Positions 40,301-58,339 of a stretch of 64,000 nucleotides of DNA are shown piece by piece. Below the pieces are notes generated by a model that was given only the letters and a program-made list of their open reading frames with translations, had not been told where the DNA came from and did not search any database. Position 1 is the first letter of the stretch. Each line of letters starts with the position of its first letter. Source of the stretch: Caprimulgus europaeus (Eukaryota > Chordata > Aves > Caprimulgiformes > Caprimulgidae); the NCBI GenBank assembly GCA_907165065.1, contig OU015538.1, positions 19,297,165 through 19,361,164 on the forward strand. Direction: 5' to 3'. Both the position numbers and the translations under genes were made by a program.

Positions 40301-41198
40301 CATCGATGCTGGAGGAGAAAGATGCTTTTATTAAACAACAGCAAGAGGTAAAATAATACAACTTACTTATCTTCTAAGAATGTTTATATTTAAGCCTCCA
40401 CTTCCTGTGTAGGTGGGAACTGGGAAGTCACTTGGACTCTCCTGGTTCAGCAGTCAGGATTTTGTTGAACAGAATGCTATTCCTCTGCCAGTCTTTTGGA
40501 AGGACAGACTTTTTCAGCCTGCTCTTTGAGAGGAATCTCTGCAAATACTTTGTTGTGACTTTAGTGAACTAACACTTCAGAAAACATTATTTCACTTGAA
40601 TGTTTACTTTTGGTTTTCTCAGGACCTCTTCAGATTGAAGCATGAGAAATTATCAGGCAGTCAGTCCCCTGGTGTAACAGCTATCATCACCAAGAAGTAA
40701 TGTAGTTATTCACCTTTCTTAAAAATATATAATTCTGATTTTCCATTGTCTAGCCTCTACTAACCAAGTTCTTGCCTCCTGAAAATGTCTTAACACTGCC
40801 TGGTGAACTTAAAGGGGAGAAGGTCAAGAGGTTTTCCTGTCCGGGGAGGATTCAATGCTAAGCACTGTAACTGCAACTGGAGGGGTGGCCAGTGTGTTCA
40901 AGTGACAGTTAAATGACTCTCTTGGCTTTTTAGTGAAAATCTTTGGGGATTAATGACTGGAAGGCCTTTGTGGTAAGGTCAGAGTTAGGGGCCTGGATGC
41001 AGGCATGCAGATTTCCATTTACAGGTTTGCAATTCTTTTTACTGCAGGTACAGGAACCAGTATCCTATTCTGGGCCTCTTGTCTGATGACTACAAGGTGA
41101 CATCACCCGTCAATAAATCACAGACAATTGTAATTGAGAGGACTGGAGAAATATGGAAACATGTAAGTGTACCTGCAGATTGCCTGTTCACTCTCTGA
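24884..41198 (+). CDS. POF1B: POF1B, actin-binding junctional coiled-coil protein (whole coding span, 14 exons)
   Basis: Coding exons: 24884-25348, 31314-31352, 31793-31894, 33166-33372, 34473-34603, 35551-35578, 36415-36489, 38002-38094, 38901-39014, 39188-39340, 39465-39575, 40219-40347, 40623-40696, 41048-41198. All have AG/GT borders and join in one frame to give about 623 residues (human about 589). Recognised by strings shared with human POF1B as I recall it: RVRTY, NNVIYEKTIRK, RYFGELLA, IPKGLSE, SDKSLRLVLSTF, LKELEYCKR, DREI, ITTKKYR-type and YPILGLL. From about residue 350 the protein is a heptad-rich, charged coiled coil; the head is Gln/His then Pro/Cys rich. Known role: binds actin filaments, localises to tight junctions and desmosomes of epithelia, and is linked in people to premature ovarian failure. 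Most introns are phase 0. The gene faces ZNF711 tail to tail. Human POF1B has about 70-80 residues between the RVRTY region and the IRK repeat that I do not find here; they may be lost, or sit in an exon missed in the 6-kb intron 1. Confidence 0.93.
25349..31313 (+). other. POF1B intron 1
   Basis: About 6 kb. The first 750 bp are CpG island, the rest falls to average composition and includes the CR1 copy. No further coding exon is convincing, though human POF1B suggests one or more could be here. Confidence 0.7.
29195..29440 (-). mobile_element. 5'-truncated CR1 retrotransposon in POF1B intron 1
   Basis: The + strand begins with tandem TCACAGAA octamers followed by the GGAAGGGACCT...CATCTAGTCCAATCCC text that is the reverse complement of an avian CR1 3' end, and continues through the conserved CTCCCTGGGCAGCCTGTTCCAGTG block to about 29,440. 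So the element lies on the minus strand with its 3' end at 29,195. It is fairly well kept, so not among the oldest copies. Confidence 0.93.
31314..31352 (+). CDS. POF1B: POF1B exon 2
   Basis: 13 codons (GTVRRIIIENPDQ) between cttccttgcag and CAG|GTAGGA, phase 0-0. It corresponds to the TTIRKYVVQNPEQ stretch of the human protein. Intron 1 before it is about 6 kb. Confidence 0.85.
31793..31894 (+). CDS. POF1B: POF1B exon 3
   Basis: 34 codons, phase 0-0, acceptor tttacag and donor CAA|GTAAGT. It starts EPLSPFLRGGNF and contains NNVIYEKTIRKYE, nearly identical to the human protein as I recall it. Confidence 0.93.
33166..33372 (+). CDS. POF1B: POF1B exon 4 (Gln/His/Cys-rich)
   Basis: 69 codons, phase 0-0, acceptor cctgtttctag and donor CAG|GTAAGA. 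The product is rich in Gln, His and Cys (starts EKQYQFSHHCQLPQQAEQ) and ends TVQPCEQ. It aligns by composition and position with the poorly conserved QCHHHIIQQPQ region of human POF1B, so frame and phase carry more weight than identity. Confidence 0.8.
34473..34603 (+). CDS. POF1B: POF1B exon 5
   Basis: 43 codons plus 2 bases (phase 0-2), acceptor ctgccag, donor AAG|GTACCG. Encodes NNDQLDCRYFGELLAELSRK and an LLQHVEKIGG end, matching the human PRYFGELLADLSRK...LLEHLQRIGG block closely. This is the start of the conserved C-terminal part. Confidence 0.95.
35551..35578 (+). CDS. POF1B: POF1B exon 6 (28-nt small exon)
   Basis: 28 nt, acceptor tctgttttacag, donor CAG|GTAAGC. With the two carried bases it gives RNYDIEFTSQ and restores phase 0, replacing the human SKQDFESTDES stretch. 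Very short, but the phase only works if it is included. Confidence 0.85.
36415..36489 (+). CDS. POF1B: POF1B exon 7
   Basis: 25 codons, phase 0-0, acceptor tttgcttag, donor CAG|GTATGT. Encodes TEDIEDLIPKGLSEATKQQ then IRYLLQ, almost identical to human SEDIESLIPKGLSEFTKQQ. A 35-bp minisatellite begins about 25 nt past its donor. Confidence 0.95.
36513..36654. repeat. 35-bp minisatellite, 4 copies, POF1B intron 7
   Basis: Unit GTGTAC(or GTGTAG)C-TGAAACATAACATAC-CACTCTGT, starting near 36,520, 36,555, 36,590 and 36,625 at an exact 35-bp spacing, with a few variant bases. Begins about 25 nt past the exon 7 donor. Confidence 0.9.
38002..38094 (+). CDS. POF1B: POF1B exon 8
   Basis: 31 codons, phase 0-0, acceptor tcctcttgtag, donor GGG|GTAAGG. 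Encodes SDKSLRLVLSTFKNLREEL and HLQDDLG, the beginning of the continuous coiled coil. Confidence 0.95.
38901..39014 (+). CDS. POF1B: POF1B exon 9 (coiled coil)
   Basis: 38 codons, phase 0-0, acceptor tttgtcttacag, donor CAG|GTAAAG. Encodes KKDLAFKDSQVKEYETMLAS and ends NNRQQQ, matching the human LEKDLSFKDTQLKEYEELLAS...NNHQQQ. Confidence 0.95.
39188..39340 (+). CDS. POF1B: POF1B exon 10 (coiled coil)
   Basis: 51 codons, phase 0-0, acceptor gctctccag, donor CAG|GTGAGG. Encodes QGLRESTAKCRSLEEQLLSL and QLKELEYCKRALEQEIQSLR, near-identical in pattern to human QLKELEYCKR. Confidence 0.95.
39465..39575 (+). CDS. POF1B: POF1B exon 11 (coiled coil)
   Basis: 37 codons, phase 0-0, acceptor atcttctgtag, donor AGG|GTAAGG. 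Encodes DELSSRYVEMINNLREDKDR then EIRSLR, matching human DEIGNHYTEMVKNLRMEKDREI. Confidence 0.94.
40219..40347 (+). CDS. POF1B: POF1B exon 12 (coiled coil)
   Basis: 43 codons, phase 0-0, acceptor gtttacag, donor GAG|GTAAAA. Encodes SQLCQFQQDISRREGSNSDL and KLNELTSMLEEKDAFIKQQQ, corresponding to the human block SQLNQYHKDVSKREGS...LHELTSLLEEKDSLIKRQ. Confidence 0.94.
40623..40696 (+). CDS. POF1B: POF1B exon 13
   Basis: 24 codons plus 2 bases (phase 0-2), acceptor tggttttctcag, donor AA|GTAATG. Encodes DLFRLKHEKLSGSQSPG and AIITKK, matching human TTITTKK. The donor follows the AA of the last Lys codon; reading through would meet an in-frame TAA at once. Confidence 0.9.
41048..41198 (+). CDS. 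POF1B: POF1B last coding exon (stop at 41196-41198)
   Basis: Acceptor ttttactgcag. The first G completes the Lys codon, then YRNQYPILGLLSDDYK and SQTIVIERTGEIWKH, matching the human C-terminus (YRTQYPILGLL...QTIVIEKTE). If read through, the protein ends ...VSVPADCLFTL at TGA 41196. A possible donor (CAT|GTAAGT at 41163) inside the exon could instead join a short downstream exon, so the final residues are uncertain. Confidence 0.85.
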
Positions 41199-41366
41199 AA
41201 TTCCTGAGTATTCCATTTAACTTCAAAGAAAGTATTTGCCAGCATTGGCATCTGAGAGAAAGCCATAGTGGTAATTTAACTTGGCTGCAAAAAACAAAGT
41301 GACTGATTAAAGTCAAGGAACTGCATTGTCTATTGCAAGAAGGCAGTAATTGTTGGGTGGAGTATA

Positions 41367-41372
41367 AATAAA
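41367..41372 (+). terminator. Candidate POF1B poly(A) signal AATAAA
   Basis: First AATAAA after the POF1B stop, 169 nt downstream. Others on this strand lie at 42877 and 44113, so a longer 3' UTR or a further 3' exon is possible. Confidence 0.4.
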
Positions 41373-44300
41373 ATAACCTTTCCTTGTGTTCTCTGCCACA
41401 TAATTACCTTCAACAAAGCCAGTGGTGTTGCTGGAACACCAGCCTCTCCCCTCACGCACAGGGCACTCTGCCGGGCAGCGCTGTCGGTACCGGGGAGGTG
41501 GAACTTTGTCCCTGTTGTGCTCACAGGTGAAGGAGTGTCTGGGTGGGCAGCATTCCTCTGAGTCACGGGTATTAATGACTTCAAACTATTACTAAAACCC
41601 ATTAAGCACCACATCCCTGAAGCTTACACTGAGAGAGGGCAGTGACTAACCCAGGAAATGCAAAGAGCAGTGACTTTTTAAGGAATAACTGAAGTAAAAA
41701 TAGAGAAGAGGCCTGCAGTGATTCGTGTCACAGGGCACAAGGCAGTGCTGTCTGTGTGAACACAAGGGCAAGGCCTGAGACAGAGCAGCACGGGCAGTTC
41801 CCAGCCCTCTGCTCCCAGCACTGGAACCTGCCGATGCTCTCTGCAGACAGATGGCAGAGCAGCACAAGTAAGTGTTAAGAGAGCAGCTTTGTGGAGGAAC
41901 ATGACCAAGAAAAAGACAATTCTGTGAGCAGCCTGAGTGGATGAAAGGTAAAACTTCTGGCATGTTCTAATAGGATATGTTACCTGGAGTAGGATTTAAG
42001 AAAATACAAGGGAGAGGTCACTGGCAAACAGCAGTTTTATTACTGATCTCTCAACTCATCCAGTTGCATTGTAACCTAGTGAAATGTCAAGGAATTAAAC
42101 AGTAATAAAGAAATGACAAAAATGAAGCCAAACTCCCTCCCTCTTAGCTTACCTGAACAGCTACTCATACTTTCCTTTATAAAAAATGGAAAAGATGAGT
42201 GTACTCTGCATCTGAGGAGATCAGTATCATTAAGTGAGAACTGTTTGTATTTTAAGTTTCCCAAGGTCTCTATCAATCACTAGTGCAAGTTCCAGCTGGA
42301 CAGAATTACTTCCCTGCAAGATAAACTTGATAGGTGTGAGAAGTGCCAAGTTCACCTTTACTCCAAGCTGCACAAGTACTTTTTCTGTGTTTATGTACTG
42401 CCAGCCAAATCTTTCTATAATCTGCATTCATTAGTGAATAGGAATGCTGATAGGTATCTGCAGAGGGTGGGTTTTATACTGCAAGTAAGTAGCCTGTACA
42501 TGATACAGTCTTCCAAGCAGCAATTAGTTGATCATGCTCAGCCCTTTAGGATGTTCTAATGAAAGTACTTAAATGTTCCTATTAAGGTTGATCCTTGTTA
42601 TATTAGTTAGAGGAAACCTTTAGGGTAGCAATTTTATCATACATATTACACAGGTATCTGATAACTTCCTGGCCTTGGTTGTCTTCCTAAGTACAAAAAA
42701 AGCTCTTGGCCTTGGTTTTGTGTTCACAGGTGACAGTGAAGTGTCTGCCCCTGGCTGAACAAAACCATTTACATGATGGGGCTATGACCTGGCCAGTACT
42801 GGCCCCTGTACTGGCTGAGCATTTGTTAAGGAGGGAAGGCTCCCTGGCCACTTAGGACGCTTTGAAAGTCATAGGAAATAAATACCCAATCAAATAAGAT
42901 ATGCTTTCTATGCCAGGCAGTTTTGTTTTATATACAGAAATAAGACTGTGTATTTTCTTGTTTGTTTCAGGAATGAAAGAAATCCCTAAGCCATCAGAGC
43001 TGCTCAGAGGAGTTAATGACAACTCTAACTGCTTTAATTTCTGCTACTGTGCATCTGAAAAGGTTCAGTCTGAGAGTGAGAAAGGCTGGGGAACACATGA
43101 AGGACATGGAATCATGAAGGTGATGGAGAACAGCCTCATCCTCACCAGAGAGCACTCGGTTACCTGTGTCCATAACCTGCCTCTCCCAGCTGTGCACAAA
43201 TGTCCTTTGTACTTTTTCATGCACTTACTTTTTGCTTAGGAGAGCGGGGGGCTGTGCTTTCAGGGACTTCAGTTCTTGACTTCTTTCACTGACTTCTGTT
43301 CTTCAGCCAGTCCTGAAACAACCTAAGAGACAAGGGGAAAGAGTCTGAAACCTTCTCTTTGTACTATTACCCACATTCTCCGTCCTGTCTGCTCCCACTG
43401 AGAAGTGAGGCTGGTGCCAGTGTGGGTCCTGTGCCCACTGAATGGCTGGTTGCAGTAGTCACAGGCTGCCCTTTACTGCTGCCTGTTGAGGGTGGAGCAA
43501 ACCCCAGAACCACCCTCCATGGGGAGCTTTAAAATACCTCCCTGAAAAACACTGACCTTACACCTGCCTGTGTATGGGAAGCTAAAACCCAGAGGAACAT
43601 TCCTGCACTTACTGCAGATCATGCAGCTCCTGAACTGGTCAGTACCAGTGACCCAGTTCAGTGACAGGACTGGGCAAACAATAATTTTAAAGAGTATTTT
43701 TTGACCTCAGAGTTGATGTGCTTCCAGCTGAACCTTTATGAGCCCCCAAACCAGCCGCAAGTATTTACCTGCTGTGCTTGAAATTCATGTATTTTTACAT
43801 AGAAAAACTTAATGGAATTTAGTCTATGAGCCATTTTCATCCTATCAGACCAACCTTCCATTTACCATTTTTGCTCCTCGCAGGACCAGAGAAATTATCT
43901 CAAAATGATTTGGTGTGAATAATGAAGTAATTGTCCAAGCAATACAGTGCACAGAATCACAGGGGACATTTTAAACTATGCAATCCAAAGGTGCTGGCTC
44001 TTTCTCATGGGATTCTTGCTTTGCTTTATTTCTGCAGACATATACTTCTACTCATAAATAATATATATCATAGACAATGTTTAAGAACACTATAGGCTAT
44101 ATGTAACTACAAAATAAACCTAAGTGTAACTTTCTGAAGCATGTCTGTCTGTCTTGTCTGTCCTGGAGACATCTTGTAGATACCTGATAGGCTGAAGGGG
44201 GTTGTTTCAGGGGGTGTGATACTGCCTTTATTCAACTTGTTCCTTAAGAAACTGTTACAATAATTATTAGACTGTAAAATATCCCCCTCATTTCTGTGCA

Positions 44301-45368
44301 GCAGTGAGAGAGGGTGTGTGTACAGACAGAGGTCACATGCTAATGACACAGACCAGTGTCAGTGTGTTCTATCCCAGTAAATAATGATAGTTGCAGTCAT
44401 CTAATGGCTTTTCACCTTTGGGGACCTAAGCAATGAAAAGAAATAAAAGAGGAAGAACATGCCTGTTTAATGCCATCATACTGGTGTCTGTGTGTAAATC
44501 TGCAGTTACCCTGATGGAAGGGACACAAAATAATTTGCTGACTTACCGTGGTCTTTGCCGGGACCTCAGCTGGGCTGGAGGAGGGGGCAGCATTACCCAC
44601 ACAGCTTGGCAGAAGCTATGGACAGCAGAAACACGAGTTACTGAAGGACACAGGTACTGTGTGCTCATTTCAGCCACTGCAAGGGCTGTGCAGTGTCTTT
44701 GCTGACCATTCCACCCAGTAACACAACCAGTGCTGCTTTAACTCTGTGACTTAACACCATGCCATAGTGTAACACAAGCAGTAACCGCCCTTAAAGAACA
44801 GAAACACACAGGCTGGGCGTGGTGTCACCACTTCATACTTGAAGAGACACCTAACACACAGAAATACTACTGAAAAAAGCCCAGGTTGCTAATTAGGAAA
44901 GACAGATGTCAATACTGCACTGTGCAGGACAGATCAGCTCCTCTAGGGCTCCTTAGAGTATTTGAAGACTTCTGTACACTGTTAACTGCTACAGAGCTGA
45001 CTGTCCCCACATTTTACTCACAGATAACATGAAGCAATAGATACTTGTCAAAAAGCTGAATTATACCAGGAGATGAAGCATAATGCCCACCTGGGGCTGG
45101 TTCTGCTTTCAAACCAGATTTATTTAAAAAATGAATTTAGTATTTTTTAATTATAAAAGTACATTTTATTTGCTGTAGTCTCATCTATTGCCTTCTTTCT
45201 GTCGAACTGAAACTGATTTCCTAACATTATTTCTGCTGGAGTTTAGAGAAACACATTTTTTTTTCTCATTTACTCCTCTCTGTAAATCCTAGTTTGCACC
45301 CTCATGACAAACACTATACTTAGAGAATTTTCCAACTCGGTTTCAGGTATGTCCACTGATCTTCCACA
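41373..45368. other. Region downstream of POF1B
   Basis: No supported gene. It may be a longer POF1B 3' UTR: AATAAA occurs again at 42877 and 44113. A good acceptor (tgtttgtttcag) ends at 42970 and is discussed as a possible alternative last exon. Confidence 0.5.
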
Positions 45369-45723
45369 TTTATTTTCAGGAACAAATTCAAAAGATCAAA
45401 GACAGCACTTGCTTTCTATATTTACAATACACATACCACCCTGTTAGGCTGTCTTTATCAACAGTGTTATTGACAAACCCTCACTGCCTCAACAGATTTG
45501 ACTGCACGCTGAGTTCTCTTGTTCTTACACTGAGAAAAAAGGAGCAAATTGCTCATTTCCATGACTCTTCCATGCAACTCAGTGTGCAGTAACACTTCAT
45601 CTGCTTCAGCTGTAAAACAACAGCCAAACACAGCCCTGGTTCACAAGTCACTGGCATCTCTAGCATTCTGTCCAAAGAGTCAATGTAGACTTTGAGTTCT
45701 ATGCCAAGGGAACTCACCTTTAC

Positions 45724-45799
45724 CTTGAGAGTACTCTGCTGGTGTTTTTCTGCATTTTCTCTCTCAATTTCATCACCTTTAATTGTGGGCATTTGAAAC
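45724..45799 (-). CDS. Putative exon of unassigned gene
   Basis: 76 nt after ttttttttcccttcag, donor AAG|GTAAAG, with a second donor 6 nt on (AAG|GTGAGT). In phase with the previous block it encodes FKCPQLKVMKLREKMQKNTS. A second frame (MPTIKGDEIERENAEKHQQS) is also open and hydrophilic, so the frame is not certain. Confidence 0.3.
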
Positions 45800-47290
45800 C
45801 TGAAGGGAAAAAAAAACCACAAACCAGATTATGATTAAGATGTGAATCATTTTTAACTGCTCCAGCCTTTTAGGGAGCTCTTAGTCTGTCATTCAAATAA
45901 AAACCACAGTAAACAAATCTCACATTTTAGAGCCACCCTTCCATGTGTTTGTGAAACTCGCTGCTTGCTCAAGCAACCAAGATGTGTTTGTCCATCACAT
46001 GCAGCACCACAGAAGCAGGCAGAGGAGAGATCCAAACATGGTCAGCAAAGCTGAGCCACCTCAATGCGGTGCTCACAGGTAGCAAACAGCTGTACAGTGC
46101 ACATCACCTTTCCTTCTCCTGGTACTGGGGAGTGGGATCCTGTCACAGATGCTGGGAAAGGTCATTCACTTGTGGCAAAAGACAGGACATACATCAACTT
46201 CAGTAAGGAATGCATGTATGGATACATAGCAATCATATTTTAAAAGAACAGAGTGTGCAACTTCACAGCAATGATGGGAGACGTCACTGAGAGTTTGCAG
46301 GACAAGTAATAAAACATGATACCACCAACCTTTACCATTCAATTCACCATTGCAGACAGCCTGGTGAGGCTCACAGGTGGTGGCAGTTGTCTCTCCTTGT
46401 TTCCTACTCAGGAGCTCCTCAGCTTTGAAATGAGTAAGCAGGACCTGCCTGTAGAGCCCTTCATCCCATCCTGAAGGCTTCACCAGTTTGGGTCACAGAA
46501 GGTGGTTTGCTGCCAGCTGGGGGCAGGGAGCCAGGCAGGACCCAAGCACAGCCTGTACAGAGCAGGGAGCTGTGGGAGTTCTGAGATGCAAGGCTTGTCC
46601 TGTGAGAGACATGGTGCACTTTTAAAATCATGACACCTCCATGCTAACAACACAACAGCCATCACAAATCCTCTTAAATACTTACTGGGAAGTGCACTGA
46701 AAAGACTCCAGGAACTGTGACTCAAAGTGCTGAGGACTCAGGTGAAATTTCATTCTTACATGTCAGAAGATTTAAAATACAACTTCCAAGTCAAATCTTA
46801 CGTCACGAATACCAACGGCTGCTTGCTGTAATACACAACTGCAGCTACTGGGGAAGCACAGTGGAGGAGAAATAAGGATCTACCTGAGTCTTACCTTCTG
46901 TTAGATGAAAAAACCCCAAACCAAACCAAAAACATGAACACCAGAGCCCTCCTAACAGCTCCAGCCCCCTCCTCTGCCTATTCACCATCCAGCCTGGACA
47001 CAGTTACAAGAAGCTCTGACATCCACAGTTACACAGAAAGGCACCAGCTCTGGAAGGGGCAGAAGCGTTGGTGGGGATTTCAAACTCCAGAACAATACCT
47101 AAGCCCAGCCTCAGTCACCTCAGCAGCACTGGGCAGAGCCAGCAAAGGGCCACCACCAAACTCAACCACACTCTCCCAGCGGTACCGTAAGCTACTGAGT
47201 TTTAACACCACTGCTCAAGCAAAAAGTCTGACAAAATTATTTTTAAAAACTTTTTGAAATTTAACAACAGATGAGCAGCAAACTGCTAAC

Positions 47291-47387
47291 CTGAACACTG
47301 TGTGGGGCCAGCCACAAGGCGTTTCCTCTCTCTGACAGACCTTGTCTCCACAGACTTTCTTCTTAGCTGGGTTTCACTGTCCACATG
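47291..47387 (-). CDS. Putative exon of unassigned gene
   Basis: 97 nt after a strong pyrimidine tract (ttttctcttctcttggcag), donor TTCAG|GTTAGC. Only one of three frames is open: HVDSETQLRRKSVETRS then a basic RERKRL cluster. It passes one base to the next block, where the frame stays open. Confidence 0.3.
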
Positions 47388-49113
47388 CTGCCAAGAGAAG
47401 AGAAAACCAATTAATACAAAGAAAGAAAGGTTCAAAATGCTAATGCAGTAAGGCAACCAAAGAAAAGTGGTAACTCACCTGGAAACTTCACTGATAACAA
47501 CCAACTTACAGTTGCTGTTTTTCCCCACCCACTGTTCCCTCCTTCACATCTTGAAAACCATACTCCTCGCAGATTTTAATGTTCCAAAAGGTACAACATT
47601 TTTTTTCCTAATTAAAAAGTAATCTCATTAGGTGGACTTGCAGACTGTTAAACCTCAAAGTCACAGAATTTCATTCATTAATATAATTATGAAGCTGTAA
47701 ATAAATTCAACTCTTACCCAGCATCCACCAGATACTTTTTGCTATCATTAAATAGATTAAAAAAAACTTCCGTGCCCTTTACAGTATGGACTTTTAGAGC
47801 AAGAAAAATTAGATGCAATAGAAAAAACAGATAAAAAGCCTGATGCCCCAAAGTGTACCATTCTCTTAAGAACAGCAGACACCACTCACTGACTGAGCTG
47901 AACAACCAAACTGAACAACAATCTTACAATAAACAACCCACATCAGTAATTTAAAACTACCAGACATGTAAAGGTCAAAGCCTTTCACTGCTCTCCTTGG
48001 AAGAAACACTGCTGTTATGTACAAACATACTGTAAAATGTAAACATTAATATAGCTCACCACCAAATAGCAAGTCTGAGTAACAAAAGGTATCAAAACCT
48101 GATCTGAATGTCGTGCTTACAAGCATGATGTCCAGATTTCACACTCCTGTCTAAAACACTGGCTCTCCAGGAGTTACATTTCTGTCATTTCTAGCCCCCA
48201 CGTCCTGTTCTGTACCCCACAAACTGGGACAGACTCTTAGGCAACACAGGATTAAGTCTTTCTATAAATTTGGCTATAAAAATGTTTAAAATACTCCAAG
48301 TACCTGATTATTCCATCCCTCTGTAAGGTGGAAAAAGAGCCAGCACGGGTGTGTGCTCTTTCAGAGTCAGAACAACCTTCAGCTGCTGTGAGGTGACTCC
48401 TCAGTCTGTGTTCAACAGAACGCTCAGGAACAAAGCATTTAAACTGTCAACAAAACAGACCTGTAACCTCGAGGATTTCTGAATGCTACAGCCACCTCCC
48501 TTGATTGCTGGGCACACAAAAAAAAGTATAAACGAAAAACAGACAAATGGGTTCAAGTCTGCATCATTTCTGTTTTCTAGGACAAAACCTACGAGTTCAC
48601 TGGCTAAAAGCCTGCTGGGAATCCCTGATGAAGAGTTCATTTAATATCCCACTCTCAAGTTTCTAATCTATTGCTGATGTCATAGTTCAAGCATTCTAAA
48701 AGAGAGGGAAATTAAGAAAGCAATATTTTTAGTATTTCATTTTGCAAACTGTTCTTATTACACATAAAAAGAAAAAACCTACCTGTCTTTTCCCAAAATA
48801 TATGAGAAGTTTTATGTTCTCTTTACTTAAAGGAAAAAATTTCAAAGGAATGTCAATACCACATTTGATAATTACTTCAGGAATAAGCACATTACCTGTA
48901 ACTCTAAAGGGTTAGTCACATAAAACACCAATACTCTCTCCCCAATAGTCAGACAAATACACCTCAAGTAACCTGTTTACTTGAAATGCTATTACATATT
49001 AATTAGTTAATAATGTCATTAAAAATATTAGGCAAATTTACACAGAATGAGACTTTCCTAAACACCATAAATGAAAAGCAAACTCCAAAAAATTTGGAGT
49101 GCAAGAGATGCGT

Positions 49114-49119
49114 TTTATT
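49114..49119 (-). terminator. Candidate ZNF711 poly(A) signal
   Basis: TTTATT on the + strand, so AATAAA on the minus strand. A perfect 8-bp inverted repeat with a 3-nt spacer (49082-49100) lies where cleavage would be expected, about 15-30 nt further on. Confidence 0.5.
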
Positions 49120-50509
49120 GTATGCCCGTTACGATGAGTAACACATTTAGAAATAATAATCCCACATAACAGTGACAATCTTATTTTACAGCGTGTACAT
49201 CATTTTTTACAGCCACATAAAACACGTATTTTTTTCTAAGAGATTTCCCAAATTTAACTTTCTGAAGTTTAGAAATATAAAAAAAATTTATTCTCAAGGA
49301 ACTGATTCTCATCTGGTGCAAAAACCAAAATATGAACATTATCTGAAACACAAAGCCACAATATAGCATGGAGTTACAATTTAACATGTGAACAGCTGTG
49401 TGCAAACATGAAGCAACTAAAAAAGTAAAAAATACACATTATATGCGTAACATTTCTGAACAGGTTTTTCATTAAATAGCCCTAGACCAGCTCGTTATAT
49501 TAAGCGCCATTTGATTTGCAGCATGCTAACACAAAGCATTGTTTAAAGGGATGCATATTTTAAATGTATACACTGTAAACTCAAGATCCACCTCCAAACT
49601 CTAGTGGCAGCATATTTTTCTGGTTAAATACTGCATACATACTTTCTTACAGATTGAAAATGCATGTTTATAGTATGGTATAGATTTTTTTTTTTTTAAA
49701 GAATTGATTAAAAGGTGCAATTTTATGTCTATATTGAAAATTTCATATTAGGAGGTAGGACAATAATAGTCATACCTGCCAAGAACACTGCCCTAAAGAA
49801 CTTCTAAGTACTCTGAATTTTAATTTTTAAAAACCCTACACTTTTCAACTTTGTTTTTAATATTCTTTTTAGAGAAGATTTTAAAGCAGCAAGAAAATAA
49901 ATTAGTGTTGAGTCACAACACTATGAGCTGCATCCATTTTATCCTTTAAAAAAAAGTCAAATTCAAAGTTAATTTTGTTATATGTGCCATACTGAACAAC
50001 ATTCAACTGTAGTTTCAGATAAAAAAGGGAAATTATATACACACACATCTTTAACCCTAGCACCAGAACACCACCTTTGAGATCATAACATAATGCTATA
50101 TTTTAAACATCATATCCTGCAATGAAATAGGTTAGCAGCTTTTAAAACCGTTAAAAAATTACTCCTTGGACCTAAACTAATAAAGGAAACAAAAAAGTTT
50201 CCCAATGAAATGTTTTTTAAGGGGAAAAAAAAAAAGAAAAAGGGACAATCCCCCAAATTTGACAGTTCTGGAATTTAATTTCCAGGCACAACTGAAGAAC
50301 GTTATGATCAAGTGACTGACTACTCCTCTCCTTTCAGAACTGCACACGACGTTAAGACTCGGTGGCCTCTGCAAACAGTTTGTAAAGAACCCCACCGTGT
50401 ACCTGAACCGCTTTCATGTTGGAGATAAACACTGTTACTGACAAAATGGGAAACAATCATCTTCGTTTTGTCTTCTACAGCTTAACAATGAGTAAGTACT
50501 ATTGACTTG

Positions 50510-50567
50510 AAGACATTCATCCATCTTTCTGCAAATTTAAGACATTCATCCATCCTTCTGCATTCTA
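50510..50567. repeat. 29-bp tandem duplication in ZNF711 3' UTR
   Basis: AGACATTCATCCATC-TTCTGCA occurs at 50511 and again at 50540, one mismatch in the shared core. Two copies only. Confidence 0.8.
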
Positions 50568-50782
50568 TAGTGCTCTTTAGGTTCTGATAAGCAACAATCA
50601 TAGGGCTATGAGATCCCCTGTCAACCCTAATACTTTTAAGACTTTTAATACAAAGAATGTAAAGTTATGATTTAATATCAAGCTTTGAAACCAGGAGAAA
50701 CAGTTCATGAGATTTTTTTTTTTTTTTTTTCCCCAATTAGCATATCACAGTTTCTAAATTGCTTCCTTCTTGAGATCATATA

Positions 50783-58339
<7,557 letters not shown>

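Larger units (their letters stand above)
45369..48150 (-). other. Unassigned minus-strand exon-like series between ZNF711 and POF1B
   Basis: Blocks with good splice borders: 48150-48121, 47790-47718, 47607-47479, 47387-47291, 45799-45724 and 45529-45481 (in-frame TGA at 45481), with AATAAA at 45374-45369. The first two join in phase (SVKSGHHA then FHTVKGTEVFFNLF, DSKKYLVDAG). The last three join in phase into an open frame of 73 codons (HVDSETQLRRKSVETRS, RERKRLVAG, FKCPQLKVMKLREKMQ) ending at a stop. The 129-nt block between them (47607-47479) breaks the frame in every join I tried. The acceptor tracts before 47790, 47387, 45799 and 45529 are strong. I do not recognise the product. It may be a small gene, a decayed gene or a non-coding RNA. 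Confidence 0.35.
49095..50782 (-). other. ZNF711: ZNF711 3' UTR (probable extent)
   Basis: AT-rich, no ORF of note. It holds an 18-A run on the minus strand (50713-50730) starting 53 nt past the stop, and a 29-nt duplicated unit at 50510-50567. The first canonical AATAAA I find in the transcribed direction is at 49119-49114, which sets the right length for a 1.7-kb UTR. Confidence 0.55.

Noticed and set aside
43946..43965. cacagaatcacag as another CR1 3' end
   Set aside because: Only the octamer-like string is present; the GGAAGGGACC block that must follow is absent.
44800..44830. ggctgggcgtggt string resembling an Alu start
   Set aside because: Alu is restricted to primates, and the surrounding sequence does not continue the match.
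48290..48330. 17-nt micro-exon of the unassigned minus-strand series
   Set aside because: Splice motifs are good, but no reading phase links it to the next block without a stop.
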